The translations under genes were made by a program, and so were the position numbers. The notes below the pieces were generated by a model. That model was not told the origin of the DNA. It saw only the letters and a program-made list of their open reading frames with translations, and did not search any database. 52,085 nucleotides of DNA from Phaeodactylibacter sp. (GTDB taxonomy: Bacteria > Bacteroidota > Bacteroidia > Chitinophagales > Saprospiraceae), in the NCBI GenBank assembly GCA_024102975.1, contig JAGFJD010000372.1, forward strand, positions 1-52,085, in the 5' to 3' direction. Every line of letters starts with the position of its first letter. Within the stretch, counting starts at the first letter, position 1. Positions 43,011 to 51,419 of this stretch are shown here, piece after piece.

Positions 43011-44408
43011 TCAAATCTCCGGGAGCTTCAGGTGGTAAGATTTAGGCCGCGTCAGCGATTCATAACCCAGGGACGACAGCGTACACCCTCGCCCCGAGTC
43101 CTTCACCCCCGTCCAGGCCAGGGCCGGATCGAGGTAGTCGCAACGGTTGAGGTAACAGGTGCCCGTCTCCAACTGCTCGCCGAGGCGGACGGCCAGTTCG
43201 GAATCATCAGACCAGATCGAAGCTGTAAGCCCGTACCGGCTGTCGTTCATCAGGCGAACGGCTTCCGCATCGTCCTTCACCGGCATGATGCCAACGGCCG
43301 GGGCGAAGCTCTCCTCCGTCATGAACCGCATGGAATGGTCCACGCCGATCAGCACCTGGGGCGCCATATAGGGCGTTCCTTCCAGGTGGGCGGGAAACAA
43401 CTGCGGGTCGATCAGCGCCCGGGCGCCTTTGGCGAGCGCTTCCTCTATCTGTCCCCGGGCAAAGGCGGCGGCAGAGGCGCGCACCATCGGCCCCAGGGTC
43501 GTTTCCGGCAGCAGGGGGTTGCCCAGCACGTACTGCTTTGTCATCTCCACGAAGCCTTCCACAAAGGAGTCAAAAAGCCGCTCGTGTACGTAGATGCGCT
43601 CGACTCCGCAACAGGATTGCCCGGAATTGAAGAAGGCACCGTCCACCAGGTTTTCAATGCTGTGCTCCAGAGGGGCATCTGCCCGCACGTAGGCCGGATC
43701 CTTTCCGCCCAGTTCCAGCCCGGCAGCTATGAACCGCCGGCTGACCGCCTGCTGGATGGCCCTGCCGCCCTCCACAGAGCCGGTAAAAGCGACGTGGGCA
43801 ATACGGGCATCGGCAATGACAGCAGCCACCTGTTCGTGAGAGAGGTGCAGGTGTTGAAAAACGCCGGCGGGCAGGCCGGCATATTCAAAAGCTTTGGCGT
43901 ATCGTTCCGCACAGAGCGGTGTTTGCTGGGCATGCTTCAGGATGACGGCGTTGCCGGCCATGATGGCAGGGACGACAGCATTGACGGAGGTGAGATACGG
44001 ATAATTCCAGGGTGCCAGCACCAGCACCGTGCCCAGCGCCTCCCGGCGGATGAACCGCCGAAAGCCGGCCTGCTCCTCCGGCCAGATGTCGGCAAGGGCA
44101 CCCTCCGCGATGTCGATCATGTACCGGGCCCGCTCCTGAAAGCCCCGGCTGATCTCAAATGGTGTATACCGGACGGGGCGGCCCATCTGCCAGCTCAGCT
44201 CTTCGGCAATGCCATCAATGTTTTCCAGAAAATATAAAACGGCCTTTCGGCAAATAGCTGCCCGCTCAGCAACCGGACTGGCTTTCCAGCTCCTCTGCGC
44301 CCGTTCCGCCGCCGCCAGGGCGCTTTCTACCTGTTTATCTTCTGCCAGCCGGCGCTCGGCATACACGGAACCATCCGCCGGGCTGACCACCTGAAATAGC
44401 TGTTTCAT
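43011..44408 (-). CDS. NAD(P)-dependent aldehyde dehydrogenase
   Basis: Oxidises an aldehyde to a carboxylate. The 465-aa protein has the ALDH active site: N135 in PWNYP, E232 in LELGGK and catalytic C266 in the GQSCCG motif. Cofactor-binding segments FTGSVEGG (about 208-215) and the C-terminal TGVKDSGRG (about 435-443) are present. It lacks a signal peptide. In the cluster it would convert gamma-glutamyl-aminoacetaldehyde to gamma-glutamylglycine; this is inferred from position. A 124-nt spacer with a striking AT palindrome separates it from the SDR gene upstream, so it may have its own promoter. Confidence 0.93.
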   Translation of the reverse strand: MKQLFQVVSPADGSVYAERRLAEDKQVESALAAAERAQRSWKASPVAERAAICRKAVLYFLENIDGIAEELSWQMGRPVRYTPFEISRGFQERARYMIDIAEGALADIWPEEQAGFRRFIRREALGTVLVLAPWNYPYLTSVNAVVPAIMAGNAVILKHAQQTPLCAERYAKAFEYAGLPAGVFQHLHLSHEQVAAVIADARIAHVAFTGSVEGGRAIQQAVSRRFIAAGLELGGKDPAYVRADAPLEHSIENLVDGAFFNSGQSCCGVERIYVHERLFDSFVEGFVEMTKQYVLGNPLLPETTLGPMVRASAAAFARGQIEEALAKGARALIDPQLFPAHLEGTPYMAPQVLIGVDHSMRFMTEESFAPAVGIMPVKDDAEAVRLMNDSRYGLTASIWSDDSELAVRLGEQLETGTCYLNRCDYLDPALAWTGVKDSGRGCTLSSLGYESLTRPKSYHLKLPEI

Positions 44409-44459
44409 GAACGGATATATTTATAGCGGCTCCATTGCCAGGTCGTCACATTTATAACG

Positions 44460-44488
44460 ATTATAAAAATAATGATTACTTTTATAAT
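44460..44488. promoter_or_regulatory. 29-bp AT-rich near-perfect palindrome, operator candidate
   Basis: Fourteen-nt arms (ATTATAAAAATAAT and ATTACTTTTATAAT on the plus strand) flank one central base, with one mismatch. The site has just two G/C bases. It lies 52 nt before the aldehyde dehydrogenase ATG and 45 nt after the SDR stop. An operator for the downstream pair is more likely than a terminator because the hairpin would be nearly pure A/T. Confidence 0.6.
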
Positions 44489-44532
44489 TATTGTTTTTGG
44501 AATGATAAATGTCCCTATCCCCCCGTCTCCCT

Positions 44533-45306
44533 TCACTCCGGCGTAACATAAGCCGCCGTGATCCCCCCGTCCACCAGAAATTCCGCCCCGGTCATGTAAG
44601 ACGATTCATCGGAAGCCAGGAACAGGGCAGCGGCGGCCATTTCCCGGGCTTCCCCGAAGCGCCCCATCGGAATGTGCACCAGGCGGCGCTGTTTTTTTTC
44701 TTCCGTATTCAGGAATTTCATCAGCAGGTCGGTGCGCAGGGGGCCCGGGCACAAAGCGTTCACCCGGATATTTTCCCGGGCGTGAATGATGGCCAGTTCG
44801 CGGGTCATCGACAATACGGCGCCCTTGCTGGCCGTGTAGGCGATCTGCGGCGTGGCGGCACCCAGGTGGGCCACAAAGGAGGCCGTATTGATAATGGAAC
44901 CGCCGCCCGCCCGCCGAAGGGCCGGGATGCCGTATTTGCAGCCGAAGAACACTCCTTTGACATTGATGTTCATCGTCAGGTCCCATACGGATTCCCCGGT
45001 AGAGACAGCATCACCATCGTCGCTGTGCATGATGCCGGCATTGTTAAAAAGCACATTTAGTTTGCCAAAGGTTTTCTCGGCGAAGGCCACCATCTGCTCG
45101 CAGTCGGTGGCTTTGGAAATGTCGGCCCGGCAGTACGCTGCTATTCCGCCCTGTTCTTTAATGCGGGCCAGGACCTGCTGGCCGCCTTCGCCGTTAATAT
45201 CGGCAATGACGACCCTGGCGCCTTCTTTGGCGAAGAGCAGGGCCGTCTCCAGGCCAATGCCACTGCTGCCCCCGGTGATGAGGGCGACTTTATTTGTTAA
45301 GCGCAT
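44533..45306 (-). CDS. Short-chain dehydrogenase/reductase (cluster member)
   Basis: NAD(P)-dependent oxidoreductase, 257 aa from the ATG at 45304-45306; a longer frame to 45414 runs toward the G-rich repeat and lacks SDR similarity. The cofactor motif TGGSSGIGLE (residues 11-20), NNAG (about 88-91), S143 and the Y157-T-A-S-K161 catalytic motif are present, and the end GAEFLVDGGITAAY is typical of classical SDRs. D36 in VVIADING favours NAD(H). In a gamma-glutamylated ethanolamine route it would oxidise the primary alcohol to the aldehyde; that step is done by an FAD oxidase in putrescine catabolism. It is 180 nt after the ligase gene with a repeat in between. Confidence 0.92.
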   Translation of the reverse strand: MRLTNKVALITGGSSGIGLETALLFAKEGARVVIADINGEGGQQVLARIKEQGGIAAYCRADISKATDCEQMVAFAEKTFGKLNVLFNNAGIMHSDDGDAVSTGESVWDLTMNINVKGVFFGCKYGIPALRRAGGGSIINTASFVAHLGAATPQIAYTASKGAVLSMTRELAIIHARENIRVNALCPGPLRTDLLMKFLNTEEKKQRRLVHIPMGRFGEAREMAAAALFLASDESSYMTGAEFLVDGGITAAYVTPE

Positions 45307-45396
45307 GAGCGTTTTTTTTAGCCACGAAGGCTCAGAATTTGGAACAATTTTTTGCGTTGCTTTACTCAACTTCGCCGACCCGGCACCCGCCTGCCC

Positions 45397-45478
45397 ACCC
45401 CCCAAAACCCCCAAAACCTAAACCCTAAAACCCTAAACCCTAAAACCCAAACCCAAACCCCAAAACCCACCCCCCCCA
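45397..45478 (-). repeat. Telomere-like G-rich repeat patch inside the cluster
   Basis: On the coding (minus) strand the spacer is a run of G-tracts separated by T-rich spacers, with several TTTAGGG and TTTTAGGG units and TTTGGG variants. On the plus strand it reads as CCCTAAA-type units. It contains more than ten G-tracts of three or more, so the transcript could form a G-quadruplex. It starts 8 nt after the ligase stop and lies well before the SDR start. Confidence 0.8.
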
Positions 45479-45486
45479 CTTACCCC

Positions 45487-46863
45487 TTAAATACGTTCAA
45501 AATACCTCTTCCGCTCCCAGTCGGTCACCGCCCGTTCGTAGGCCTCCACTTCCTTTTGGAAGAAGTGGCTGTAGTGCCGCACCACCTTTTCTCCAAATGC
45601 CTGCCGGGCAAACGCGCTGTTCCCGAACAAGCCCGCTGCTTCCTTAAGCGTATGGGGTACGTGCGGCAGGTGCTTCGCCTCGTAGATATCTCCGACAAAA
45701 CACGCCGGCGGCTCGATCCGGTTGCGGATGCCGTCCAGGCCGGAGGCGAGGGCGGCGGCGTAGGCCAGGTAGGGGTTGCAGTCGGCGCCCGGGATGCGGC
45801 ATTCGATGCGCAGGCTCTGCCCTTTGCCCACTACCCGGAAGCCGGCGGTGCGGTTGTCGTAACTCCAGGCCAGGCGCGTCGGCGCCCAGGAGGCGTCGAC
45901 GTAGCGCTTGTAGGAATTGACGGTGGGCGCGTAAAAGGGCATCACATCCGGCACATGGGCCATCCATCCGCCCAGGAACCAACGGAAAATATCCGAGCCT
46001 TCCACCGGGCCGAACTTCCTGTTGCCGGCGAAGGCATTAAATTCATCGTGCCAGAGGCTCATGTGGATGTGGCAGCTGGAACCAGCCCGGTCGGCGTCGA
46101 ACTTGGCCATAAAGGTGAGGGACATGTCCATGTCGTCGGCGATTTCCTTAAGGCATTGCTTAAAGACGACGTGCCGGTCTGCCATTTCCAGGGCTTCGGC
46201 GTAGCGGATGTTGAGTTCGTGTTGCCCCAGCCCCCATTCCCCTTTGGAATTCTCCACCGGTACGCCGGAGTTCTTAAGGTGCCAGCGGGCGGCGGCAGTG
46301 AAGGGCTCGGTCCGGGTACCCTGGAGGATGTGATAATCTTCGAGGTACCAGCCGGTAGGTTTAAGCGCATGGTAGTTCTGCTCAAAGGCTTCCCGGTAGC
46401 CATCCTCAAAAAGATAGTACTCCAATTCGGAAGCTGCATAACAGTCAAAGCCCATTTCCCCGGCCTTTTCCAATTGGTGGTAAAGGATAGAACGAGGCGC
46501 TTCCTGCACCCGTTGATGGGCCTTTTCGTCGACCACATCGCAGAGCACCAGGGCAGTGGCTTCCAGCCAGCTGGCCAGGCGGAGCGTGGAAAGGTCGGGC
46601 ACCAGGTGGAAGTCGCCGTAACCAAGATCCCAGTTGGCAAATTCATAACCGGGCACGGGTTCCATTTCCATATCGGTGGTTAGCAGATAATCACAGCCGT
46701 GGGTGCCCTCGCGGGCAGCGCTTTCCAGGAAGAAATCCGCGTCGAACCGCTTACCTGTCAGCCGGCCATAGTGGTCGGTGAAAGCGACGATGACCGTCTC
46801 TATCTCTTCGTTGGCGACCTGGTCTTTCAGGTGCTGGAGGTCGAGCATGCCTTTGGGCTCCAT
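45487..46863 (-). CDS. Gamma-glutamyl-amine ligase (glutamine synthetase family)
   Basis: ATP-dependent ligase of the GlnA-like branch that couples glutamate to an amine. The 458-aa protein has GS motifs: E146 and E148 (SELEYY), E216 (QHELN), the H265-I-H267 pair in GSSCHIHMSL, and NRTAGFRVV followed by E354 in RIECRIPGADCNP. The sequence around KRYVDASWAPTRLAWSYDNR fits GlnA4/PuuA-type enzymes better than housekeeping GlnA, which carries the NPT-type adenylylation loop; none is seen. In context it would make gamma-glutamylethanolamide. Its neighbours are a permease upstream and SDR, ALDH and amidotransferase-fold genes downstream. True glutamine synthesis is unlikely but not excluded by sequence alone. 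Confidence 0.92.
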   Translation of the reverse strand: MEPKGMLDLQHLKDQVANEEIETVIVAFTDHYGRLTGKRFDADFFLESAAREGTHGCDYLLTTDMEMEPVPGYEFANWDLGYGDFHLVPDLSTLRLASWLEATALVLCDVVDEKAHQRVQEAPRSILYHQLEKAGEMGFDCYAASELEYYLFEDGYREAFEQNYHALKPTGWYLEDYHILQGTRTEPFTAAARWHLKNSGVPVENSKGEWGLGQHELNIRYAEALEMADRHVVFKQCLKEIADDMDMSLTFMAKFDADRAGSSCHIHMSLWHDEFNAFAGNRKFGPVEGSDIFRWFLGGWMAHVPDVMPFYAPTVNSYKRYVDASWAPTRLAWSYDNRTAGFRVVGKGQSLRIECRIPGADCNPYLAYAAALASGLDGIRNRIEPPACFVGDIYEAKHLPHVPHTLKEAAGLFGNSAFARQAFGEKVVRHYSHFFQKEVEAYERAVTDWERKRYFERI

Positions 46864-46930
46864 GAGTTTAATGTTTTTTCAACAAAATTGGGAATAGGAG
46901 AGGAGGTATTCTATGGCAACTCGGTTCTAC

Positions 46931-46985
46931 GGGGTCATGGGCTGCCTTTCAACCATGAAACTGTGAACCCATGGAACCATATCCC
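46931..46985 (-). repeat. GGTTCATGG-type short-repeat patch
   Basis: In the 132-nt gap between permease and ligase, the coding strand contains GGTTCCATGGGTTCAC and TTTCATGGTTG units, resembling the CACGGGTTCA units at 5332-5407. It is near the permease stop and probably part of the same type of intergenic repeat. Confidence 0.5.
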
Positions 46986-46995
46986 CATTCTGCCC

Positions 46996-48327
46996 TCATT
47001 CCATCCTCTGCTTCTCCCCATAAAACAACCGAAACCAGATGTAGGCGATCAGCAGGAGCGAAAAATACACAAAAGCAAGGGTAAGGTTATAGATCGTGAT
47101 GGCTAAAAATGCAATGCAGGCGATCACCAGGGCGATGATGGGAGGCCAGGGGTAAAAGGGAACCTTGAATGGCCGTTCCAGCCCCGGTTCCTTTTTGCGC
47201 AGTTGCAGCAAAGCAATCATAGAGATAATATAAAGGCTGAGCGCCCCGAAGCAGGCGATGGTGATGATGGCCTTCGTTTCGCCGGTCAGCAGGGCGACAA
47301 TGCCGACACCCATGTTGATGAGCAGGGCATTGGCCGGGGTCTTAAACCTCGGATGTACTTTCCCCAGCGCAGCCGGTGCGTAACCGACCCGCCCGAACTC
47401 GAAAGTGGCGCGCCCGGCAGCCAGTATTATGCCGTGGAAGGAAGCTACCAGCCCGAAAAGGCCAATGAAGGCCACCGCATTATAAAGGAGGTGGCCCGTG
47501 CCAACCGCCTGGCTCATGGCCAGCGGCAGGGGAGAATCGGAAGCAGTAGCTCCCGGTTCGGGGAAGACGATGGCCTCCCACCCGCCTACTCCGACGGCGG
47601 ATATGAACGTAAGCAGGCAGAGCGCCAACAGGGTCAGAATAGCGGAGCCAAACCCGATCAGCACACTGCGCTGCGGGTTGACGGCCTCTTCCGCCACATT
47701 AGCTACCCCTTCAATGGCCAGAAAAAACCAGATAGCAAAGGGCAGAGCGGCGAAAGCGCCGGCCCAGCCATTGGGCAGGGCGTTGTGCGCCATGTTTTTC
47801 CACTCGAACGCCGGCAGGGCGCCCGCCGCAAACAACAGCAGGCCGATAACGGCTATCACCGTTATGCCCAGCTCGAAGGAGGCCGCCGCCTGTACGCCGT
47901 AGATGTTCAACCCGGTGAAGATTAGATAGGCAAAAATAGCGATGGCCAGTATGGGCACGGAAGGCATAAAGATGTTCAGATAGGCGCCGATGGCAAAAGC
48001 GATGGCCGGCGGCGCAAAGACGAACTCGATGTTCTGCGCCATGCCGCCGAGGAAGCCCCAGTCTTTACCCAGCGCCCGTACTGCATAGTCGAACGCACCG
48101 CCCGCCCTGGGGATGGCGCAGGCCAGCTCGGTATAGCTGAACGTGAAGGTGAGGTACATGACAATAATGAAGCCCGTCGCTACGGCCAGCCCCAGAGTGC
48201 CGCCTTTTTCCAGGCCCAGGTTCCAGCCGAAGTACATACCCGAGATGACGTAACCGACGCCCAGGCCCCAGAGCATGAGGGGGCTGAGGGTGCGCTGGAG
48301 TTGTTGGTTCTGTTCTGTTGATGCCAT
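46996..48327 (-). CDS. eat: APC-superfamily permease, ethanolamine permease-like
   Basis: Amino acid/amine permease with about 12 membrane helices, 443 aa. The sequence fits the ethanolamine permease subgroup: VGYVISGMYFGWNLGLE near the N-terminus, IPRAGGAFDY, IEFVFAPPAIAFAIGAYLN, FAIWFFLAIEGVANVAEEA (the key APC helix) and GLFGLVASFHGIILAAGR. It is the first gene of the minus-strand cluster and is followed by a gamma-glutamyl-amine ligase. The substrate assignment is by recalled subgroup similarity, not by experiment. A divergent ArsC-like gene lies upstream. Confidence 0.85.
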   Translation of the reverse strand: MASTEQNQQLQRTLSPLMLWGLGVGYVISGMYFGWNLGLEKGGTLGLAVATGFIIVMYLTFTFSYTELACAIPRAGGAFDYAVRALGKDWGFLGGMAQNIEFVFAPPAIAFAIGAYLNIFMPSVPILAIAIFAYLIFTGLNIYGVQAAASFELGITVIAVIGLLLFAAGALPAFEWKNMAHNALPNGWAGAFAALPFAIWFFLAIEGVANVAEEAVNPQRSVLIGFGSAILTLLALCLLTFISAVGVGGWEAIVFPEPGATASDSPLPLAMSQAVGTGHLLYNAVAFIGLFGLVASFHGIILAAGRATFEFGRVGYAPAALGKVHPRFKTPANALLINMGVGIVALLTGETKAIITIACFGALSLYIISMIALLQLRKKEPGLERPFKVPFYPWPPIIALVIACIAFLAITIYNLTLAFVYFSLLLIAYIWFRLFYGEKQRME

Positions 48328-48498
48328 GAATTAAAGGTAGAGAAAAAAGTTTACCTTATTCTCCTTACTAATCTCTAATTGTAACCATGAAAAAGATCGT
48401 AAGCATTATCTATGCCGGAATGATCCAAGTCATTGTTGTTTTCAGGAGGATGAGGTAAATTATGAATGGCATTTGGAAGATGTTATTGTTTCACTAAA

Positions 48499-48906
48499 AT
48501 GAATGCCATGAAAACCAGCAAGCGGGAAATCACGATCTACTACAATCCCGAATCCAGTAGCGACCGCAAAACAGTGGCCTACGCTCAGAGCCTTTCTCGC
48601 TACGTGAAAGCTTATTCTTTCCAGCAAAACCCCTGCCGTGGCAACACCGGATGGTGCAGAGTGCTGGCCGCTCTTAATCTCCAACCGAGGGAATTGCTCA
48701 ATGAAGACCACCCGTATTTTCAGGCCAACATCAAAGGGCGGGAGTTTGACGAGGAAGGATGGCTTAATATCCTGCGCACTAACCCGGAACTGATCAAAGC
48801 GCCGATCGCAATCCGGGGAGAACACGCCGTCCTCTGCCTGACTCCAAAGGACGTGTATCGCCTGACCAGGGAGGAAGAAATGGAAAAGCATAAGGAGCTG
48901 CTGTAA
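48499..48906 (+). CDS. ArsC/Spx-like thioredoxin-fold protein lacking the catalytic cysteine
   Basis: Member of the arsenate reductase-like family, 135 aa from the ATG at 48499 (a second Met follows three codons later). The position of the catalytic Cys in ArsC (NPxCS) reads YYNPESSSDRK here, so no redox or arsenate activity is expected. The rest keeps the fold: helix VAYAQSLSRYVK, the LNEDHPYF segment, GWLNILRTNPELIKAPIAIRG and a final helix. Such cysteine-less homologues are widespread in Bacteroidota with unknown role. It converges with the peptidase gene, 23 nt between stops. Confidence 0.85.
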   Translation: MNAMKTSKREITIYYNPESSSDRKTVAYAQSLSRYVKAYSFQQNPCRGNTGWCRVLAALNLQPRELLNEDHPYFQANIKGREFDEEGWLNILRTNPELIKAPIAIRGEHAVLCLTPKDVYRLTREEEMEKHKELL

Positions 48907-48929
48907 TGCGGTTTTTGAGGGCTTGCCGG

Positions 48930-51266
48930 TCAGGGCCTCGGCTGGGTGAGGCCAAACTCGTATTCCACCGGCGGCTCTGCCCCCAGCAGGTGTTTCACAA
49001 AATAATCCCATCTTTTCCGCATCATATAAGGCTCCATGGCAAAACCGTGCCCCCGGTTTGGAAACAACACGAGGTCAAAATCCTTGTTGGCCCCGATCAG
49101 TTTGTCCACCACAAGTAAGGTGTTATACACCGGCACATTGGTGTCCATGGTGCCATGAGTAAGCAGCAGCTTTCCTTTGAGGTTCTCCACCAGCAGCTGG
49201 TTGGCCTGATTATCGTAGTTGGTCGTTCCATCCGGAAAGCGCTCCAGCAACCCCTGCCATTTTTCGCCCCAGTCGTCCTCGTAGTTACGGTTGTCGTGGT
49301 TGCCGGCGCCACTGACGGCCACCTTGAAGAAATCGGGGTAGCGGAGGATGGCGTCGGTGGAGGCGAAACCTCCGCCGGAATGGCCGTAGATGCCGGCGCG
49401 CTCCAGGTCGATCCAGGGGTGGCGCCGGGCCAGCTGTTGCATGCCCGCCACCTGGTCGGGCAGGCCGTTGTCGCCCATGTTGCCATAATAAGCGGCATGG
49501 AAGGATTTCGAACGCAAGGGGGTGCCCATGGCGTCGATTGCTACCACAATAAAACCCAGGTTAGCCAGCGCCTGGTTGTCCCGGCGGGAAACCGAAAAAC
49601 TGCGGCTGCCAACGCTGCCGGCCTGCGGCCCGGGGTAGATGTAGTTGATGATGGGGTATTTTTTGCCGGGGTCAAAATTGCCGGGTTTGAACAGCAGCCC
49701 GTAGAGGTCCGTAACCCCATCTCTGGCCTTAACGGTAATGGGTACAGGTGGCACCCATCCGGATGCCAGCAACCGGGAAATATCGGCCTCCTCAAGGGGA
49801 AGCAACAGTTCTCCTTTATTGTCCCGCAGCACCGTGACGGGGGGAGTGGCCGGGGTAGAATAACTATCCACGAAATATTCGCCGGAAGGCGACAGCGAGA
49901 TCACGTGGTTAGCGCTGTCCGGGCTGAGCAGCTCCAGCCCCGAACCGTCCATATTGACGCGGTACAAATACTGGAAGTAAGGGTCTCCGGCTTCCTTCCC
50001 TACGCCGGTAAAATAAATGACGCGCTCTTCTTCGTCGACTTTCAATACCTGCAGCACATTCCAGTTGCCCTGAGTGATGGGCTTTTTCAACTCGCCGCTT
50101 TTCAGGCTGTAAAGATAGAGGTGGCCCCAGTCGCTCCGCTGCGAGAACCAGATCGCCTCATCAGATCGTCGCAGCACATGCCAGTTGCTCTGGCGGTAAC
50201 CGGATTCGAAAAACGTTTCTTCCCGTTCTTCCAGTACTTTGCGGACTTCTCCCGTTTCAGGATCGGCGACGCGCAGCACAGCTTCCTTATGGTCCCGCGA
50301 ATTGGACAGGAAGGCCAGCTGCGAACCGTCGGCGCTCCACTCCACGTCCAGGAAGGTGCCGTCCCAACCGGCTACGTGGTCGGTGACGGACGAGCGGTGC
50401 GGGTCGGGCGGCATCTGCAGGCGCACCACTCTTGGACCATCCAGATGGATCACCACCCGGTGGATGCGGAAGATGAGGCTGTCGCCGGGCAAGGGATATT
50501 TCCAGGCCTCCAGTTTGGGGCGGCCGACGTTGGTGGTGGCCAGGTACATCTCGCCCACGCCGCGCCCGTCGTGTTGAAAGGTGGCGATCTTCCGGGAGTC
50601 GGGCGACCAGAGCAGCACCGGGCGCTCGTTCCTGATCCAGCCGGCGTTGTTGGTGGCGTAGCCAAAGTCCTCTTTGCCGTCGGTAGTGAGTTGCATTTCT
50701 TTCCCGGTGGCCACATCCTTAATCCAGAGATTGAAGTCGCGGATGAAGGCGGCTTTGGCACCATCGGGCGAGAGGAAGCATTGTCGGCCCAGGCGTTCGG
50801 GGGCTTCTTCAGGAGTGCAGGCGTAGGTTTTCAGGTTGCAGGTAAATCGCTCGCCTTTGGCGTTGAAAACGATGGCCTGGCCGCCTTTCGGGAATTCAAA
50901 CTCCGGGAAGGGCAGGCTGAAGGGGCCGTATTCCGAACCGGTGGCTTCGCTGAGGGCCGTCGCCAGTTTTTCATGATCGAAGGCCCGCTTTTTGGTCTTT
51001 TCCCGGGCGTCCACGAGGATGAATTCCTTCCCTTCCGGGATGGCGTTGCGGTACCAGAAGCGATGGCCGTCGATCCAGGTGGGGCGTACCTCATCCCGGA
51101 AAAGGAGAGGAGAAGTATGGGCGGACAAGGCATGTTCTCCCCGGGCGTAGTCTGCGGCGGTGAGTTTTTCCGGAGCGTAGGGCACCTGGGCAAGGCCGGG
51201 GGCGGAGGTCATCAGCAGGATCAGGGCAATCAGGCAGCTGAAAATGGTAAGGGCCGGTTTTTTCAT
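48930..51266 (-). CDS. Dipeptidyl peptidase IV-type S9 peptidase
   Basis: Secreted serine peptidase of the S9B/DPP-IV group. It is 778 aa from the ATG at 51264-51266 (another ATG two codons earlier is equally plausible); signal peptide cleavage after GLAQ. The N-terminal beta-propeller (to about 520) carries the LWSPDSRKIATFQHD and EWSADGSQLAFLS repeats. The C-terminal alpha/beta hydrolase has nucleophile GHSGGG (Ser), Asp in GTMDTNVP and His in NRGHGFAM. It probably cuts N-terminal dipeptides from peptides in the periplasm. Convergent with the ArsC-like gene. Confidence 0.93.
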   Translation of the reverse strand: MKKPALTIFSCLIALILLMTSAPGLAQVPYAPEKLTAADYARGEHALSAHTSPLLFRDEVRPTWIDGHRFWYRNAIPEGKEFILVDAREKTKKRAFDHEKLATALSEATGSEYGPFSLPFPEFEFPKGGQAIVFNAKGERFTCNLKTYACTPEEAPERLGRQCFLSPDGAKAAFIRDFNLWIKDVATGKEMQLTTDGKEDFGYATNNAGWIRNERPVLLWSPDSRKIATFQHDGRGVGEMYLATTNVGRPKLEAWKYPLPGDSLIFRIHRVVIHLDGPRVVRLQMPPDPHRSSVTDHVAGWDGTFLDVEWSADGSQLAFLSNSRDHKEAVLRVADPETGEVRKVLEEREETFFESGYRQSNWHVLRRSDEAIWFSQRSDWGHLYLYSLKSGELKKPITQGNWNVLQVLKVDEEERVIYFTGVGKEAGDPYFQYLYRVNMDGSGLELLSPDSANHVISLSPSGEYFVDSYSTPATPPVTVLRDNKGELLLPLEEADISRLLASGWVPPVPITVKARDGVTDLYGLLFKPGNFDPGKKYPIINYIYPGPQAGSVGSRSFSVSRRDNQALANLGFIVVAIDAMGTPLRSKSFHAAYYGNMGDNGLPDQVAGMQQLARRHPWIDLERAGIYGHSGGGFASTDAILRYPDFFKVAVSGAGNHDNRNYEDDWGEKWQGLLERFPDGTTNYDNQANQLLVENLKGKLLLTHGTMDTNVPVYNTLLVVDKLIGANKDFDLVLFPNRGHGFAMEPYMMRKRWDYFVKHLLGAEPPVEYEFGLTQPRP

Positions 51267-51419
51267 TCGCATCCTGTTTCCGGCAAGATAGGAAAAATTG
51301 GGTTCATCCGCAGGCACAACCGGCCGGGGTTTGGCCCGGAAGCGGAGGCTTTGTTACCTGCGCTCCTGGCGGGCCTCCGGTAAGGTGCCCGATGGACAGC
51401 AGGTTCATTACCGGGAGGA

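Noticed and set aside
45397-45478. Eukaryotic telomere contamination or assembly end
   Set aside because: The CCCTAAA-type patch is short and lies between two bacterial genes of one cluster, so it is a local repeat.
48387-48458. 23-codon frame beginning MKKIVSIIYAGMIQ upstream of the ArsC-like gene
   Set aside because: Too short to support; it resembles a signal-peptide start by chance or a remnant, with no further evidence.
49155-51383. 742-codon plus-strand frame opposite the DPP-IV-type peptidase
   Set aside because: Antisense shadow; low-complexity G/A/V/R-rich translation.
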